Assembly (NCBI GenBank): GCA_021161825.1
Contig: JAGGZW010000114.1
Span: 1 to 33,602 of the forward strand
Reading direction: 5' to 3'
From: Thermoproteales archaeon
GTDB lineage: Archaea > Thermoproteota > Thermoprotei > Thermofilales > B69-G16
DNA length: 33,602 nt
The translations under genes were made by a program, and so were the position numbers. The notes under the pieces are model-generated. The model searched no databases. It was not told where the DNA came from and saw nothing but the letters and a program-made list of their open reading frames with translations. The first letter of the stretch is position 1, and the number at the start of each line of letters is the position of its first letter. Shown here piece after piece: positions 1-7,475 of the stretch.

Positions 1-8
1 AATGCCAT
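1..8 (-). CDS. Possible 5' end of a gene running off the window
   Basis: On the minus strand an ATG at position 8 is preceded, four bases upstream, by GGTGG, a good archaeal Shine-Dalgarno match. Only the first two codons (Met-Ala) lie inside the window, so the product cannot be named. It would follow sua5 in the same direction after about 70 bases. The AT-rich gap 9-78 shows no other feature. Confidence 0.3.
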
Positions 9-78
9 TTTACCACCACAATAAAGTAGTAGATTCAATAATATAAACTTGTTGTAAAAACTTATAATCATTTTAAGC

Positions 79-714
79 TTATCTAATTTTTATTCCCGTA
101 ATTTTAACCAATTTCTTAACAGGAAACGCTCCTTCCCTTAGCACAATTGGAGGCTTTTTAGATAAATCTATTACAGTCGACACTGGGCGTCTGGGCAATA
201 TACCCGCGTCTAGCAACAAGTCTACGTTTTCCAATTTAGCAATGATTAGTGAAGGTTCGTATATAGGAGGTTCTCCCGATAAATTTGCGCTAGTAGCCGT
301 TATTGGCACGCCTGAGATTCTAGCTATTTCTATAGGATATATGCAAAGAGGATACCTTATACCCACCGCTCCGTCAGGATTCAGAATGCCTTCTGGAAAG
401 AGCTTTGGATATTTAGTTTTCAAAATTAGAGTTAATTTCTCGGGTAGTAACGCTAGGAACTTACTCGCTATTTCATCGATCACAAATAGCTTTTCAATAG
501 TTTTAATAGAATCGACAAAAATTGACAACGGCTTGTGAAGACTTCTTCGCTTGATTTTAAAAACTTTTAGTACACAATCTTTTTCGAATGCGTTGGCGGC
601 AAGACCATAAGATGTGTCGGTGGGAATGGCAACTACACCGCAGCTTTTTATGATTTCAGCGGCTCTATTAATAGCATCGCTAATATTTTCACTAGTTACC
701 TTGATTATTTCCAT
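79..714 (-). CDS. sua5: Threonylcarbamoyl-AMP synthase (Sua5/YrdC family)
   Basis: This cytosolic enzyme makes L-threonylcarbamoyl-AMP from threonine, bicarbonate and ATP, the first step of the t6A37 modification of ANN-decoding tRNAs. The 211 residues cover a single YrdC domain. Visible family motifs are AIPTDTSYGLAANA near the N-terminus, the KPLSIFVDS strand, TATSANLSGEPP and STVIDLS towards the C-terminus. The length fits a YrdC-domain enzyme without most of the C-terminal Sua5 extension. The ATG start at 714 lies 25 bases beyond the pop5 stop, so it is probably the last or next-to-last gene of the operon that begins at eL15. Family assignment is firm; the substrate is inferred from the family. 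Confidence 0.93.
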   Translation of the reverse strand: MEIIKVTSENISDAINRAAEIIKSCGVVAIPTDTSYGLAANAFEKDCVLKVFKIKRRSLHKPLSIFVDSIKTIEKLFVIDEIASKFLALLPEKLTLILKTKYPKLFPEGILNPDGAVGIRYPLCIYPIEIARISGVPITATSANLSGEPPIYEPSLIIAKLENVDLLLDAGILPRRPVSTVIDLSKKPPIVLREGAFPVKKLVKITGIKIR

Positions 715-739
715 GCTTTACAAAATGAATTTCCGAATT

Positions 740-1069
740 TTATACTTTTACGCTAAGTATCTGAATACTATTTAAAATGCTTCTAGCCTTCTTGTAGGTA
801 CCGGTTATCTTTACCACTTTTAAAGTTACGTTATTAGCATTATAAAATGCGATTGTCGCTCGCGCAAAATGTACAAAATCACGTCGAACTTTTAAAATGC
901 CCCCCTTACCTTGTAGGTATTCAAGAATCAGAATTTTTGAAAACGCAAGTATTTTTTCACCAAACAATTCGCAAAAAAGTGATGTAAACTGTTTTACAAA
1001 GACGTTTTTTCCCGGTAGTTTTTCATCCGCTATAAACACAATGTATCTATACCTGTCACGTTTAATCAT
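740..1069 (-). CDS. rnp2: RNase P protein component 2 (Pop5)
   Basis: Pop5 is a protein subunit of archaeal RNase P, which cleaves the 5' leader from pre-tRNA; it pairs with Rpp30 and contacts the catalytic RNA. The protein begins MIKRDRYRYIVF, shows the family segment KGGILKVRRDFV and ends with the KVVKITGTYKKARSIL helix region. The frame stays open to 1144, but that extension lies inside rpp30 and lacks Pop5-like sequence. The ATG at 1069 gives 109 residues, the usual Pop5 size, and overlaps the rpp30 end by eight bases, which suggests translational coupling. A run of six C on the plus strand at 900-905 lies within the gene and does not break it. Confidence 0.92.
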   Translation of the reverse strand: MIKRDRYRYIVFIADEKLPGKNVFVKQFTSLFCELFGEKILAFSKILILEYLQGKGGILKVRRDFVHFARATIAFYNANNVTLKVVKITGTYKKARSILNSIQILSVKV

Positions 1070-1796
1070 GTTTTTCACTTTTAGAAGATATATAAACACC
1101 GGGCCAAATAAAACGTTTGGAAAGTTTAAATCTATTTCTTTCAACTATTTCAAAAATGTTTTTAGATAGCGAGTCTAGTGCGTCTTTATAACTTACGTCA
1201 AAAAAGGCGACCATAATCGACGCTAAGCTCCCGGCGTCTCTTAGCTCATAACATGTCGTAGCCCCGCTTCCAAACACCATTTTTATACCTTTGTGCAATG
1301 CTAATTTAATAATTTTTTCATATTGTTGGAGAGCCCTGACCCTTTTCTTAATATTATCTGCGAAGATTAAAGGCCTCGCAGTAAACTCCAAAACTTTACC
1401 TTGCTCGAGAATGTTTGCTATATCTCCTTTGAACAAAGTAAATTTATGATCTGGATCGAGGGAAATTATGTCTATCCTACGGTCTCTACAGCCAAACGAT
1501 ATAATCGCTCTATTAATTCCACGCAGTGATATTAGCTCTACTTTACGCCTGTATTTTTGAAGATGTTTTTTTATAAGCCATTGTTTTTCAAAAGTAACAT
1601 CTACCCTAGAGACTATATCCAAGTCAAAGCCTTTAGCTGCCTCTTGTATAATCGATAGGAAATTAGCCTTAGTAGCATGAACGTTAAATCCGACTAGTTT
1701 ATAATCTAATATCGAAGCCTTCAAGATAAGCTCTCTTATGCTATTAAAATCGAATCTTGACGGAGTTATCGTTATATCAGCAAATTTGCGGCTCAA
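1062..1796 (-). CDS. rnp3: RNase P protein component 3 (Rpp30)
   Basis: Rpp30 is the TIM-barrel-like protein subunit of RNase P that works with Pop5 to activate the RNase P RNA for pre-tRNA 5' maturation. Of the 244 residues, diagnostic segments are LDIVSRVDVTFE, the central SFGCRDRRIDIISLD strand, and the late GSGATTCYELRDAGSLASIM region that matches the Rpp30 AxxxYelR motif. The start is TTG at 1796, two bases after the stop of the COG1325 gene; no other start fits. The tight packing eL15 - COG1325 - rpp30 - pop5 is the classical archaeal exosome/RNase P superoperon arrangement. Confidence 0.93.
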   Translation of the reverse strand: MSRKFADITITPSRFDFNSIRELILKASILDYKLVGFNVHATKANFLSIIQEAAKGFDLDIVSRVDVTFEKQWLIKKHLQKYRRKVELISLRGINRAIISFGCRDRRIDIISLDPDHKFTLFKGDIANILEQGKVLEFTARPLIFADNIKKRVRALQQYEKIIKLALHKGIKMVFGSGATTCYELRDAGSLASIMVAFFDVSYKDALDSLSKNIFEIVERNRFKLSKRFIWPGVYISSKSEKHD

Positions 1797-1798
1797 AA

Positions 1799-2257
1799 CT
1801 ATACCCTTAAACCTAATATTTCGAGAACATGCATAAAGCTGTGTTTACGGCGTATGTGAGGTAAGAAAGATATCTTTACTTTAATGACGTCATCACCCTG
1901 ATGCAAGCGAAGCTTGCCTAGATAGGCCTGCTGTTTGTTAAATCTTAAGTATAAGTTAAAAGACGAATCCGTTCTAAGATCAAGGGTATCCAGTATTACC
2001 TTTTTATCTATATTGTCTAAATTTGAGAATATGAATTCCACCGTTTTTTGAGCTATTTTTTTATCTTTTATCCGAGACCTTATCAAAATTATAGGATTTT
2101 TATGGTGTCCAGATAATGGTATCTCGATAAAATCTACAACTTTTCTATATTCAGGATTTACTAAGCTCAAAATTGCATGCTTAACCTTATCGCAATCTTC
2201 AGTTGCATGACAGAAAGATTCGATAGAGACTGTCGCAACTACCTTATCCTTGCTCAT
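1799..2257 (-). CDS. Exosome-associated RNA-binding protein (COG1325 family)
   Basis: A 152-residue member of the COG1325 family, annotated as a predicted exosome subunit or RNA-binding protein because it sits in exosome/RNase P operons. Family features are [15 protein letters not shown] in the middle, then [16 protein letters not shown] and [10 protein letters not shown]. No enzymatic residues are expected; the fold is a ribosomal L5-like RNA-binding module. Its ATG at 2257 lies within the last codons of eL15 (14-base overlap), so translation is probably coupled. Binding to rRNA, tRNA precursors or the exosome is inferred from family and context, not from the sequence. Confidence 0.85.
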   Translation of the reverse strand: MSKDKVVATVSIESFCHATEDCDKVKHAILSLVNPEYRKVVDFIEIPLSGHHKNPIILIRSRIKDKKIAQKTVEFIFSNLDNIDKKVILDTLDLRTDSSFNLYLRFNKQQAYLGKLRLHQGDDVIKVKISFLPHIRRKHSFMHVLEILGLRV

Positions 2258-2771
2258 GAGCTTCTTCCTTAGCTTCAGGTATAAATTTTCTTTTCTTCTT
2301 TTTTATCTTTTTATAATATCCAGATACCCAATTTCTCTCTGGATCGCTTTTTATCGATGGATGGTGAGGATCTACTAGTACAACTTCATACCACTTATAC
2401 ATTCCATCTTCTCCAACCCAGTAAGATCCTAAAACGACTAGGTTAGGATGTTTGCGCTGGGCTCTTTCTTCAGCTATTAACTGCGCGCTCTTATGCGGCG
2501 AGTATCCATAAACGCCCATTCTTTTAGGGCGTCTACCTGACCTAGGTCTTGGCCTGTTCAACCCACCTTTCCGCACTTTTACCCTAACTACGACAAATCC
2601 TTGCTTCGCTTTATAGCCTAAAGCTCGTGCTCTGTTTATTCTCGTTGGTTTCTCTACTCTAACTATTGTCGGCTGTCGGCGCCACAGCATCAGCCGCTTT
2701 TTGTATATTTCTTTAAACTCGCTACTGGTCGGTTTTTTCCATATCGCCGCAACGTATTTATAATAGCCCAT
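2244..2771 (-). CDS. rpl15e: Large ribosomal subunit protein eL15
   Basis: A 50S ribosomal protein that wraps around 23S rRNA. The sequence starts [14 protein letters not shown] and contains the basic signature [20 protein letters not shown] and [14 protein letters not shown], all typical of L15e. The frame could begin at TTG 2783, but ATG 2771 is preferred because it matches the family N-terminus and has GGGGTG at 2776-2781 as Shine-Dalgarno. It is the first gene of the minus-strand operon down to sua5 and is driven from the divergent promoter shared with eS6. Very secure. Confidence 0.96.
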   Translation of the reverse strand: MGYYKYVAAIWKKPTSSEFKEIYKKRLMLWRRQPTIVRVEKPTRINRARALGYKAKQGFVVVRVKVRKGGLNRPRPRSGRRPKRMGVYGYSPHKSAQLIAEERAQRKHPNLVVLGSYWVGEDGMYKWYEVVLVDPHHPSIKSDPERNWVSGYYKKIKKKKRKFIPEAKEEAHEQG

Positions 2772-2800
2772 TATACACCCCAACAGTTGGTAGAATAGAA

Positions 2801-2810
2801 AATATTTAAA
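2801..2810 (-). promoter_or_regulatory. Probable TATA box for the eL15 operon
   Basis: Read on the minus strand this is TTTAAATATT. Its centre lies about 26 bases before the expected transcript start near 2780, leaving a very short leader that just includes the Shine-Dalgarno site and the ATG at 2771. Assigned by motif and spacing only. Confidence 0.5.
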
Positions 2811-2847
2811 GTTAGCGGGTATTTACGATTTGATATGAACAGTAACA

Positions 2848-2857
2848 TTAAATATTT
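2848..2857 (+). promoter_or_regulatory. Probable TATA box for eS6 - aIF2-gamma
   Basis: TTAAATATTT lies 39-48 bases before the eS6 ATG. A start about 26 bases downstream (near 2879) would keep the GAGGTG Shine-Dalgarno (2882-2887) inside the mRNA. A second TATA-like stretch at 2859-2868 would place the start after that site and is less likely. Confidence 0.45.
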
Positions 2858-2895
2858 GCTTTATATTTGGAAGGTAAAAGCGAGGTGCATAGTGT

Positions 2896-3264
2896 ATGCC
2901 TGAGTTTAAAGTAGTGGTCTCCGATCCTAAAACGGGAAAAGCAGAGAGTGCGGAGATAAAGGGAGATAAGGCGCTGAAGCTTATAGGGCACAAGATAGGT
3001 GATGTCATAGACGGAGCATTGATAGGTAAACCTGGACTAAAATTGAAGATAACCGGAGGGTCTGGGAAAGCGGGCGAGCCTATGTTACCGTTCCTGCCAG
3101 GTGGAGCTAAAAAACGCTTACTGCTTTCAGGACCACCGGGTTACCATCCACCTAAAAAGGGTATGAGAAAGCGTAAGCTTGTAAGAGGGAATGTAATAAC
3201 GGATGAAATTGTACAAATAAACATGGCAATAGTTTATTCGAGCGAGGATGAGACTAGCAGCTAG
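2896..3264 (+). CDS. rps6e: Small ribosomal subunit protein eS6
   Basis: A 30S ribosomal protein. The 122 residues include the family hallmarks GGSGKAGEPMLPF, the GPPGYHPPKKGMRKRKLVRG stretch and the ending ITDEIVQINM. ATG 2896 follows GAGGTG with eight bases between. Length and motifs agree with archaeal S6e, which lacks the long eukaryotic C-terminal tail. It is followed after eight bases by aIF2-gamma, a common archaeal pair that co-expresses a ribosomal protein and an initiation factor. The gene ends with TAG, which shows that amber codons are used here as ordinary stops. Confidence 0.96.
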   Translation: MPEFKVVVSDPKTGKAESAEIKGDKALKLIGHKIGDVIDGALIGKPGLKLKITGGSGKAGEPMLPFLPGGAKKRLLLSGPPGYHPPKKGMRKRKLVRGNVITDEIVQINMAIVYSSEDETSS

Positions 3265-3272
3265 GGATAAAC

Positions 3273-4517
3273 ATGTATATGCAACCTTTGATTAATATAG
3301 GAACGGCTGGTCACGTAGACCATGGTAAAACTACATTAGTTGAAGCTTTAACAGGAATATGGGCTGCAAGGCACTCAGAGGAGCTTAAAAGAGGAATAAC
3401 CCTAAAACTTGGATACGCTGACACGGCAATCTATAAATGTCCAAGTTGCCCTTCGCCACAAGCATATTATACAGAAAATACTGCTCCAAAAACGCTAAAA
3501 TGTAAATACTGTGGGAGCGATTTAGAGTATCTAAGAAGAGTATCTTTTGTGGATGTTCCAGGGCATGAAATGCTAATGGCGGTCATGTTGGCGGGTGCGG
3601 CTCTAATGGATGGAGTTATATTTGTGATAGATGCTTCACAGCCATGTCCACAACCTCAAACCCGCGAGCACTTTATGGCTTTAACTATTGTTGAAGCTAA
3701 AAGCATTATTATAGTGCAAAATAAGGTAGATATAGTTTCAAAAGAGCAAGCGAAGAAAAATTACGAAGAAATACTTAAGTTTATAGAGGGGACGTGGGCT
3801 GAAGGAGCCCCGATCATACCAGTATCGGCTGTTCACAAAGTAAATTTAGACGTTTTAATATGGGCTATTGAGGAGCTTATGCCGAATCCACAGAGAGATC
3901 CTACGAAACCACCATTAATGTTGGTTGCGAGATCTTTTGATGTTAACTTACCGGGTACTCCTATCGAAAAATTAAAGGGAGGAGTATTGGGAGGAACGAT
4001 AATGCAAGGTAAATTCCGTGTGGGTGACGAAATCGAAATAAGGCCTGGAGCCAGAGTGGAGGAACGGGGTAAGACCGTCTACCAGCCGTTGTTTACTGAA
4101 ATAGTAAGCCTCAAATCTGGTAGATTTGAACTCGAAGAGGCTTTTCCAGGCGGGTTAATAGGGGTTGGAACTAAGCTGGATCCAAGTCTTACAAAGTCGG
4201 ACAGCCTTATAGGAAATGTTGTAGGAAAGCCGGGATTGTTGCCCCCAGTTAGAGAAGATTTAGATATTGAGGTTCACTTGCTGGAGAGGGTAGTCGGCAT
4301 GAAGGAAATGGCTAAAGTTGAGCCTATCAAAAAGGGAGAGAAGCTCGTAGTTAATGTTGGAACAGCAGTATCGATAGGCGTAGTAAGTCACGTAGGAAAA
4401 GACAATATAAGTTTGAAATTGCGAATACCCGTTGCAGCGGCTGATAAAGCAAGAGTTGCTATAAGCAGGCAAATCGAAGGTAGATGGAGACTAATAGGAT
4501 ACGGGTTTATTATTTAA
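3273..4517 (+). CDS. eif2g: Translation initiation factor aIF2 subunit gamma
   Basis: The GTPase core of aIF2, which carries initiator Met-tRNA to the small ribosomal subunit. The 414 residues show G1 GHVDHGKTT (13-21), switch-region RGITLKLGYAD, a zinc knuckle with two Cys pairs (CPSC at about 56-59 and CKYC at about 78-81), G3 DVPGHE, G4 NKVD and G5 PVSAVHK, followed by the two beta-barrel domains ending in WRLIGYGFII. The length is normal. The ATG lies just past the eS6 stop; there is no strong Shine-Dalgarno, so coupling to eS6 is likely. The gene converges on the small RAM protein. Confidence 0.97.
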   Translation: MYMQPLINIGTAGHVDHGKTTLVEALTGIWAARHSEELKRGITLKLGYADTAIYKCPSCPSPQAYYTENTAPKTLKCKYCGSDLEYLRRVSFVDVPGHEMLMAVMLAGAALMDGVIFVIDASQPCPQPQTREHFMALTIVEAKSIIIVQNKVDIVSKEQAKKNYEEILKFIEGTWAEGAPIIPVSAVHKVNLDVLIWAIEELMPNPQRDPTKPPLMLVARSFDVNLPGTPIEKLKGGVLGGTIMQGKFRVGDEIEIRPGARVEERGKTVYQPLFTEIVSLKSGRFELEEAFPGGLIGVGTKLDPSLTKSDSLIGNVVGKPGLLPPVREDLDIEVHLLERVVGMKEMAKVEPIKKGEKLVVNVGTAVSIGVVSHVGKDNISLKLRIPVAAADKARVAISRQIEGRWRLIGYGFII

Positions 4518-4540
4518 ACAGAGTTGCTAGTTTCTTAAGT

Positions 4541-4771
4541 TTAAATTCCTATAAGTGTTTCGGTTCTTACAATGTCATCTATCTGTCGAATTGTTGTAAC
4601 GAGGTTATCCAGCTGTGCCATGCTATCTACTTCTATTTTGATTACGAGATCCCATGTTCCATAGGTTATTGTAACTTCTCGAACATTTTCTAGGCGAGAT
4701 ATCTTCTCGGCTACATCGTATTCTCGTCCAGTTCTCGTGACAGCCAATATGTAAGCAGTTATCAAACGCAT
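4541..4771 (-). CDS. Stand-alone Lrp/AsnC-type ligand-binding (RAM) domain protein
   Basis: About 76 residues forming a single RAM/AsnC effector domain with no DNA-binding helix-turn-helix. The sequence starts MRLITAYILAVTRTGREYDV and continues with the typical VREVTITYGTWDLVIKIEVDS strand-turn-strand. Stand-alone RAM proteins in archaea bind amino acids or partner with full-length Lrp regulators; which applies here is not visible. ATG 4771 is chosen over GTG 4780 because AGGTG lies six bases before it. It is monocistronic and converges with aIF2-gamma, 23 bases apart. Confidence 0.82.
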   Translation of the reverse strand: MRLITAYILAVTRTGREYDVAEKISRLENVREVTITYGTWDLVIKIEVDSMAQLDNLVTTIRQIDDIVRTETLIGI

Positions 4772-4901
4772 TGTCAGCACCTATGTAGGAGTCTTAACGC
4801 ATGGAAGAATATAAGCCTTTCTTCGAACAAGTAATTCCAAGAATTACATTTATTACAATCTTCTGACCTCAATATTTTCAGTATTAAATTTGGGGGTTAC
4901 G

Positions 4902-5672
4902 TTGAGCACAATATGTCCCTCCTTGTATAAGGACAAAGAAGGGAGATTCATATGCGGGTATGCTCAGCAGGAAGTTGATCCAGTCTTTATGCCCTGTCTA
5001 TCCAATTACATGGAATGTCCCATTTATATAGCGGCAATGGGTAAAAAAGAAGAAAAAAGAGAAGAAGAATTGCATATTAGATTAGAAAAAGAGGAATTAT
5101 TAACGGTTGAAGAGCCGAGGATCGAGGTGGAAGAAGAGGTAGCAGCAGAAAAGGAAGAAAAAGAGCTAGAACTAGTAAAGCAATTTGAGGATATGCTAAG
5201 GGAAATTGATGATGTAGATTCGCAATGGGTAGCTTACGAAACATCTGCAAACAATCTTTTAAAAAAGTGGGATAAGCTGAGAAGCGAAGCATTACGAACA
5301 TTGGCTAGCATTGATTCAATTATTCAAACTTATAACGATGAATTTAAAGAAATAGAAATGAAGCATGACTTTGGTTTTCTAAACGATGAGGATTATGAAC
5401 GATTTAAAGAGAAGCTAGAAAAAAATATGAAAAAATATGAAGACACAAGGACGCAAATAATAGACTACTTGGATACTATCGAAGCTCGAGTATTAAACCA
5501 TTATCAGCGATTAAAGATAACAGCGGCAAAACCGGATATTGGTAAATTAAAAGTTAGCTTAATGAAGCTCGAGGAAATGTATTCGCAAGGCAAAATAGAC
5601 AAAAACACGTATGAAAAAGTGAAAAGCGAAATAGAATACGAGATAAAAAGATTGGAAAAATTAGTGGGTTGA
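4902..5672 (+). CDS. Coiled-coil protein with N-terminal four-Cys domain
   Basis: I do not recognise the family. The protein (about 256 residues from TTG 4902; the frame is open from TTG 4890) opens with a compact domain having four cysteines in roughly 40 residues (ICP, FICGY, PCLS, ECPIY), suited to a zinc or Fe-S site. A highly charged Glu/Lys linker follows, then long helices with heptad character to the end. The last 45 residues resemble short 'LEELYxxGxIxxxxYEKxKxEI' tail modules. The downstream gene, four bases away, has matching helices and tail, so the two are paralogues in one operon. TTG 4902 is favoured by GGGGGTT just upstream. A structural or scaffold role is only a guess. Confidence 0.7.
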   Translation: MSTICPSLYKDKEGRFICGYAQQEVDPVFMPCLSNYMECPIYIAAMGKKEEKREEELHIRLEKEELLTVEEPRIEVEEEVAAEKEEKELELVKQFEDMLREIDDVDSQWVAYETSANNLLKKWDKLRSEALRTLASIDSIIQTYNDEFKEIEMKHDFGFLNDEDYERFKEKLEKNMKKYEDTRTQIIDYLDTIEARVLNHYQRLKITAAKPDIGKLKVSLMKLEEMYSQGKIDKNTYEKVKSEIEYEIKRLEKLVG

Positions 5673-5676
5673 AAAC

Positions 5677-6210
5677 ATGGCGTTACCTGAAGATCTGGAG
5701 AAGAAGCTATCGTATGACGAGAAGAAAATATACGATAATTACAGAGAATTATTTGCTAAACTTGACGAATTATGGGCTCAGTATGAAAAAGAGAGTTATG
5801 AAATTATAAAACGTTGGGACATAGATAAGATGCTCTTACTGGAAAAAATGTCAAAATTATCAGGACTATTAAAGAGGCTAGACGAGGAAATTAACGAATT
5901 AAGAGTAAAAGTTGATGTAGGCTTGATTTCGCATGAGGATGCTGAAACAAACATAGAAAAGCTCGAATCATTAAAAAATGAAACAATCGAAAAACTTACA
6001 GCTTTAGAGCAGGCTTATAGCATACTTTCTCAGAAGGCTGAAAAACACAAGAAGAAAATCTTGCCATTGAAAATAAAAGCGTCCAGAGAAGAGATCGAGG
6101 ATAAGCTAATAAAACTAGACGAGCGGTTTAAAAAGGGAGAAATTGAAGAAGCAGTTTATCAGAGACTTAGAAGAGAAATACTTGAATTGTTGAAGTACGT
6201 TCCTAGTTAA
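5677..6210 (+). CDS. Coiled-coil protein, paralogue of the preceding gene
   Basis: A 177-residue, mostly helical, highly charged protein without membrane segments or cysteines. Its layout repeats that of the upstream gene: a WAQYEKESYEIIKRWD helix (compare the WDKLRSEAL region upstream), a KVDVGLISHEDAETN hinge (compare HDFGFLNDEDYERF) and a C-terminal KLDERFKKGEIEEAVYQRL tail. It lacks the four-Cys domain. ATG 5677 follows four bases after the upstream stop, so the two are translated together and may form a hetero-oligomer (inference). It overlaps the end of the convergent Cys-rich gene by eight bases. Confidence 0.7.
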   Translation: MALPEDLEKKLSYDEKKIYDNYRELFAKLDELWAQYEKESYEIIKRWDIDKMLLLEKMSKLSGLLKRLDEEINELRVKVDVGLISHEDAETNIEKLESLKNETIEKLTALEQAYSILSQKAEKHKKKILPLKIKASREEIEDKLIKLDERFKKGEIEEAVYQRLRREILELLKYVPS

Positions 6211-6523
6211 CTTTTTTTAGATTGGAAGAAATAGTAGCTAGATAATTGCTTTTAATTCCTTCATGCTTTTTCATTTTTTCCAGCAATTTCAAGAATTTTT
6301 CTCTTTTTACCTTTTTTGGCGATATCAAGCGAATTTTTCCTCTTTCTTTTCTAACACTAAAACTATCCATGTTAGCCTTTCCATATGCTACGGCAATCTT
6401 TGTTAGATTATTAATTAATTTTCTAAAGTGCGCTTTACACATCAAATAATGCATTCCTCCAAATGTGACGATATAAGAGACCTTATTGGTACAGTTTACG
6501 TAACTGCATGTTTCGTCGCTCAT
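6203..6523 (-). CDS. Small Cys/His-containing protein, possible zinc finger
   Basis: A 106-residue basic protein of unknown family. The N-terminal third holds ETCSYVNCTNKVSYIVTF and HYLMCKAHF, a C-x4-C ... C-x2-H arrangement that could bind zinc; the rest is Lys-rich (RLISPKKVKREKFLKLLEKM) and may contact nucleic acid. ATG 6523 is chosen over GTG 6532 because AAGGTG lies six bases before it. It has its own divergent promoter with the adenosine-specific kinase gene. Function cannot be stated. Confidence 0.65.
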   Translation of the reverse strand: MSDETCSYVNCTNKVSYIVTFGGMHYLMCKAHFRKLINNLTKIAVAYGKANMDSFSVRKERGKIRLISPKKVKREKFLKLLEKMKKHEGIKSNYLATISSNLKKVN

Positions 6524-6550
6524 GCCATACACCTTTCAATACTGTAAGTT

Positions 6551-6575
6551 ATTTTTATATTAAAACCTTTATATT
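6551..6575. promoter_or_regulatory. Divergent promoter pair
   Basis: Between the Cys-rich gene and the adenosine-specific kinase lie a minus-strand TATA-like stretch (TTTTAATATAAAAAT, 6551-6565) and a plus-strand CTTTATATT (6567-6575). Their spacing to the two starts is about 26-35 bases, so leaders would be very short. Motif and spacing only. Confidence 0.4.
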
Positions 6576-6605
6576 GAAATTCCATAAGATATCTCGGTGA
6601 GAAGT

Positions 6606-7094
6606 TTGCAGCCAAAATTTGAAATAGTGCAAATGCAGATGCCCGAGGGAACGAACATAATAATAGGTATTTCGCATTTCATAAAAACTGTTGAAGATCT
6701 TTATGAAACTTTGATAACGCATGTTCCCGGCATAAAGTTTGGAATAGCATTTTGCGAAGCTTCAGGAGATAGGTTAATCAGATTTGAGGGAAACGATGAG
6801 GAATTGATAAAAAGTGCGATAGAAAACGCCCAAAAAATTGGTGCAGGGCATTCATTTGTAATCTTACTTAAAAATGCTTGGCCTATAAACGTGGTTAATG
6901 CCATTAAAAACGTCCAAGAAGTTTTAACTATAATTTGCGCGACTGCAAATCCGGTTCAAGTAATAATAGCCGAGACGAGCCAAGGTAGAGCTATAATCGG
7001 AGTTATTGATGGATACAAACCTTTAGGCGTCGAAGACGAGGAAAAGCGTAAAGAGAGAATGGAGTTTCTAAGAAAGATAGGATATAAAAAATGA
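6606..7094 (+). CDS. Adenosine-specific kinase family protein (COG1839/DUF355)
   Basis: About 162 residues. It matches the small archaeal/bacterial family annotated as adenosine-specific kinase: [56 protein letters not shown] and the closing LRKIGYKK are all family signatures. The annotated activity, binding or phosphorylation of adenosine, rests on little experimental work, so the precise reaction is uncertain. TTG 6606 is preferred over GTG 6597 because GGTGA (6596-6600) sits five bases before it. It leads a plus-strand group with pth2, truD and tmcA. Confidence 0.88.
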   Translation: MQPKFEIVQMQMPEGTNIIIGISHFIKTVEDLYETLITHVPGIKFGIAFCEASGDRLIRFEGNDEELIKSAIENAQKIGAGHSFVILLKNAWPINVVNAIKNVQEVLTIICATANPVQVIIAETSQGRAIIGVIDGYKPLGVEDEEKRKERMEFLRKIGYKK

Positions 7095-7106
7095 CTTGGT
7101 GTTTCT

Positions 7107-7475
7107 TTGTCTAAAATTTTTTTGTTTAAGCAGGTTATTGTTATCAGAACGGATCTCGAGATGAGTAAGGGGAAAACAGCAGTACAAGCGGCTCACGCAG
7201 CTGTTACCGCGGCGGAGCTTGCTCGTAAAGAATTTCCTGAATGGTTCAAAAAATGGTTTGCAGAAGGTCAAAAGAAGGTTGTTTTAAAAGTTTCTACAGA
7301 AAATGAGCTTCTAAAATTGCATGAAAAAGCTAAGCAGGAAAATCTCCCCACTGTCATTATAAGAGATATGGGATTGACTGAGATTCCTCCCGGAACTATA
7401 ACCGCTGTAGCTATAGGACCTGCGCCTGAAGAACTAGTAGATAAAATTACGGGACATTTGAAACTGTTAAGATAG
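7107..7475 (+). CDS. pth2: Peptidyl-tRNA hydrolase, Pth2 type
   Basis: This enzyme releases peptidyl-tRNAs that drop off stalled ribosomes and recycles the tRNA. The 122 residues match the archaeal/eukaryotic Pth2 fold: KQVIVIRTDLEMSKGKTAVQ with the conserved GK, AAHAAV, then IRDMGLTEIPPGTITAVAIG with the catalytic-site Asp and Thr. The start is TTG 7107 with GGTG five bases upstream. It lies 12 bases after the kinase gene and its TAG stop overlaps the possible GTG start of truD by one base, indicating one transcript. Confidence 0.95.
   Translation: MSKIFLFKQVIVIRTDLEMSKGKTAVQAAHAAVTAAELARKEFPEWFKKWFAEGQKKVVLKVSTENELLKLHEKAKQENLPTVIIRDMGLTEIPPGTITAVAIGPAPEELVDKITGHLKLLR

Noticed and set aside
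740-1144. The longer Pop5 frame from 1144
   Set aside because: The added 25 residues lie inside rpp30 and do not look like Pop5; ATG 1069 gives the family length.
4781-4901. An RNA gene between the RAM protein and the coiled-coil operon
   Set aside because: A short self-complementary patch (GTAATTCCAAGAATTAC) is present but there is no larger fold or box motif.
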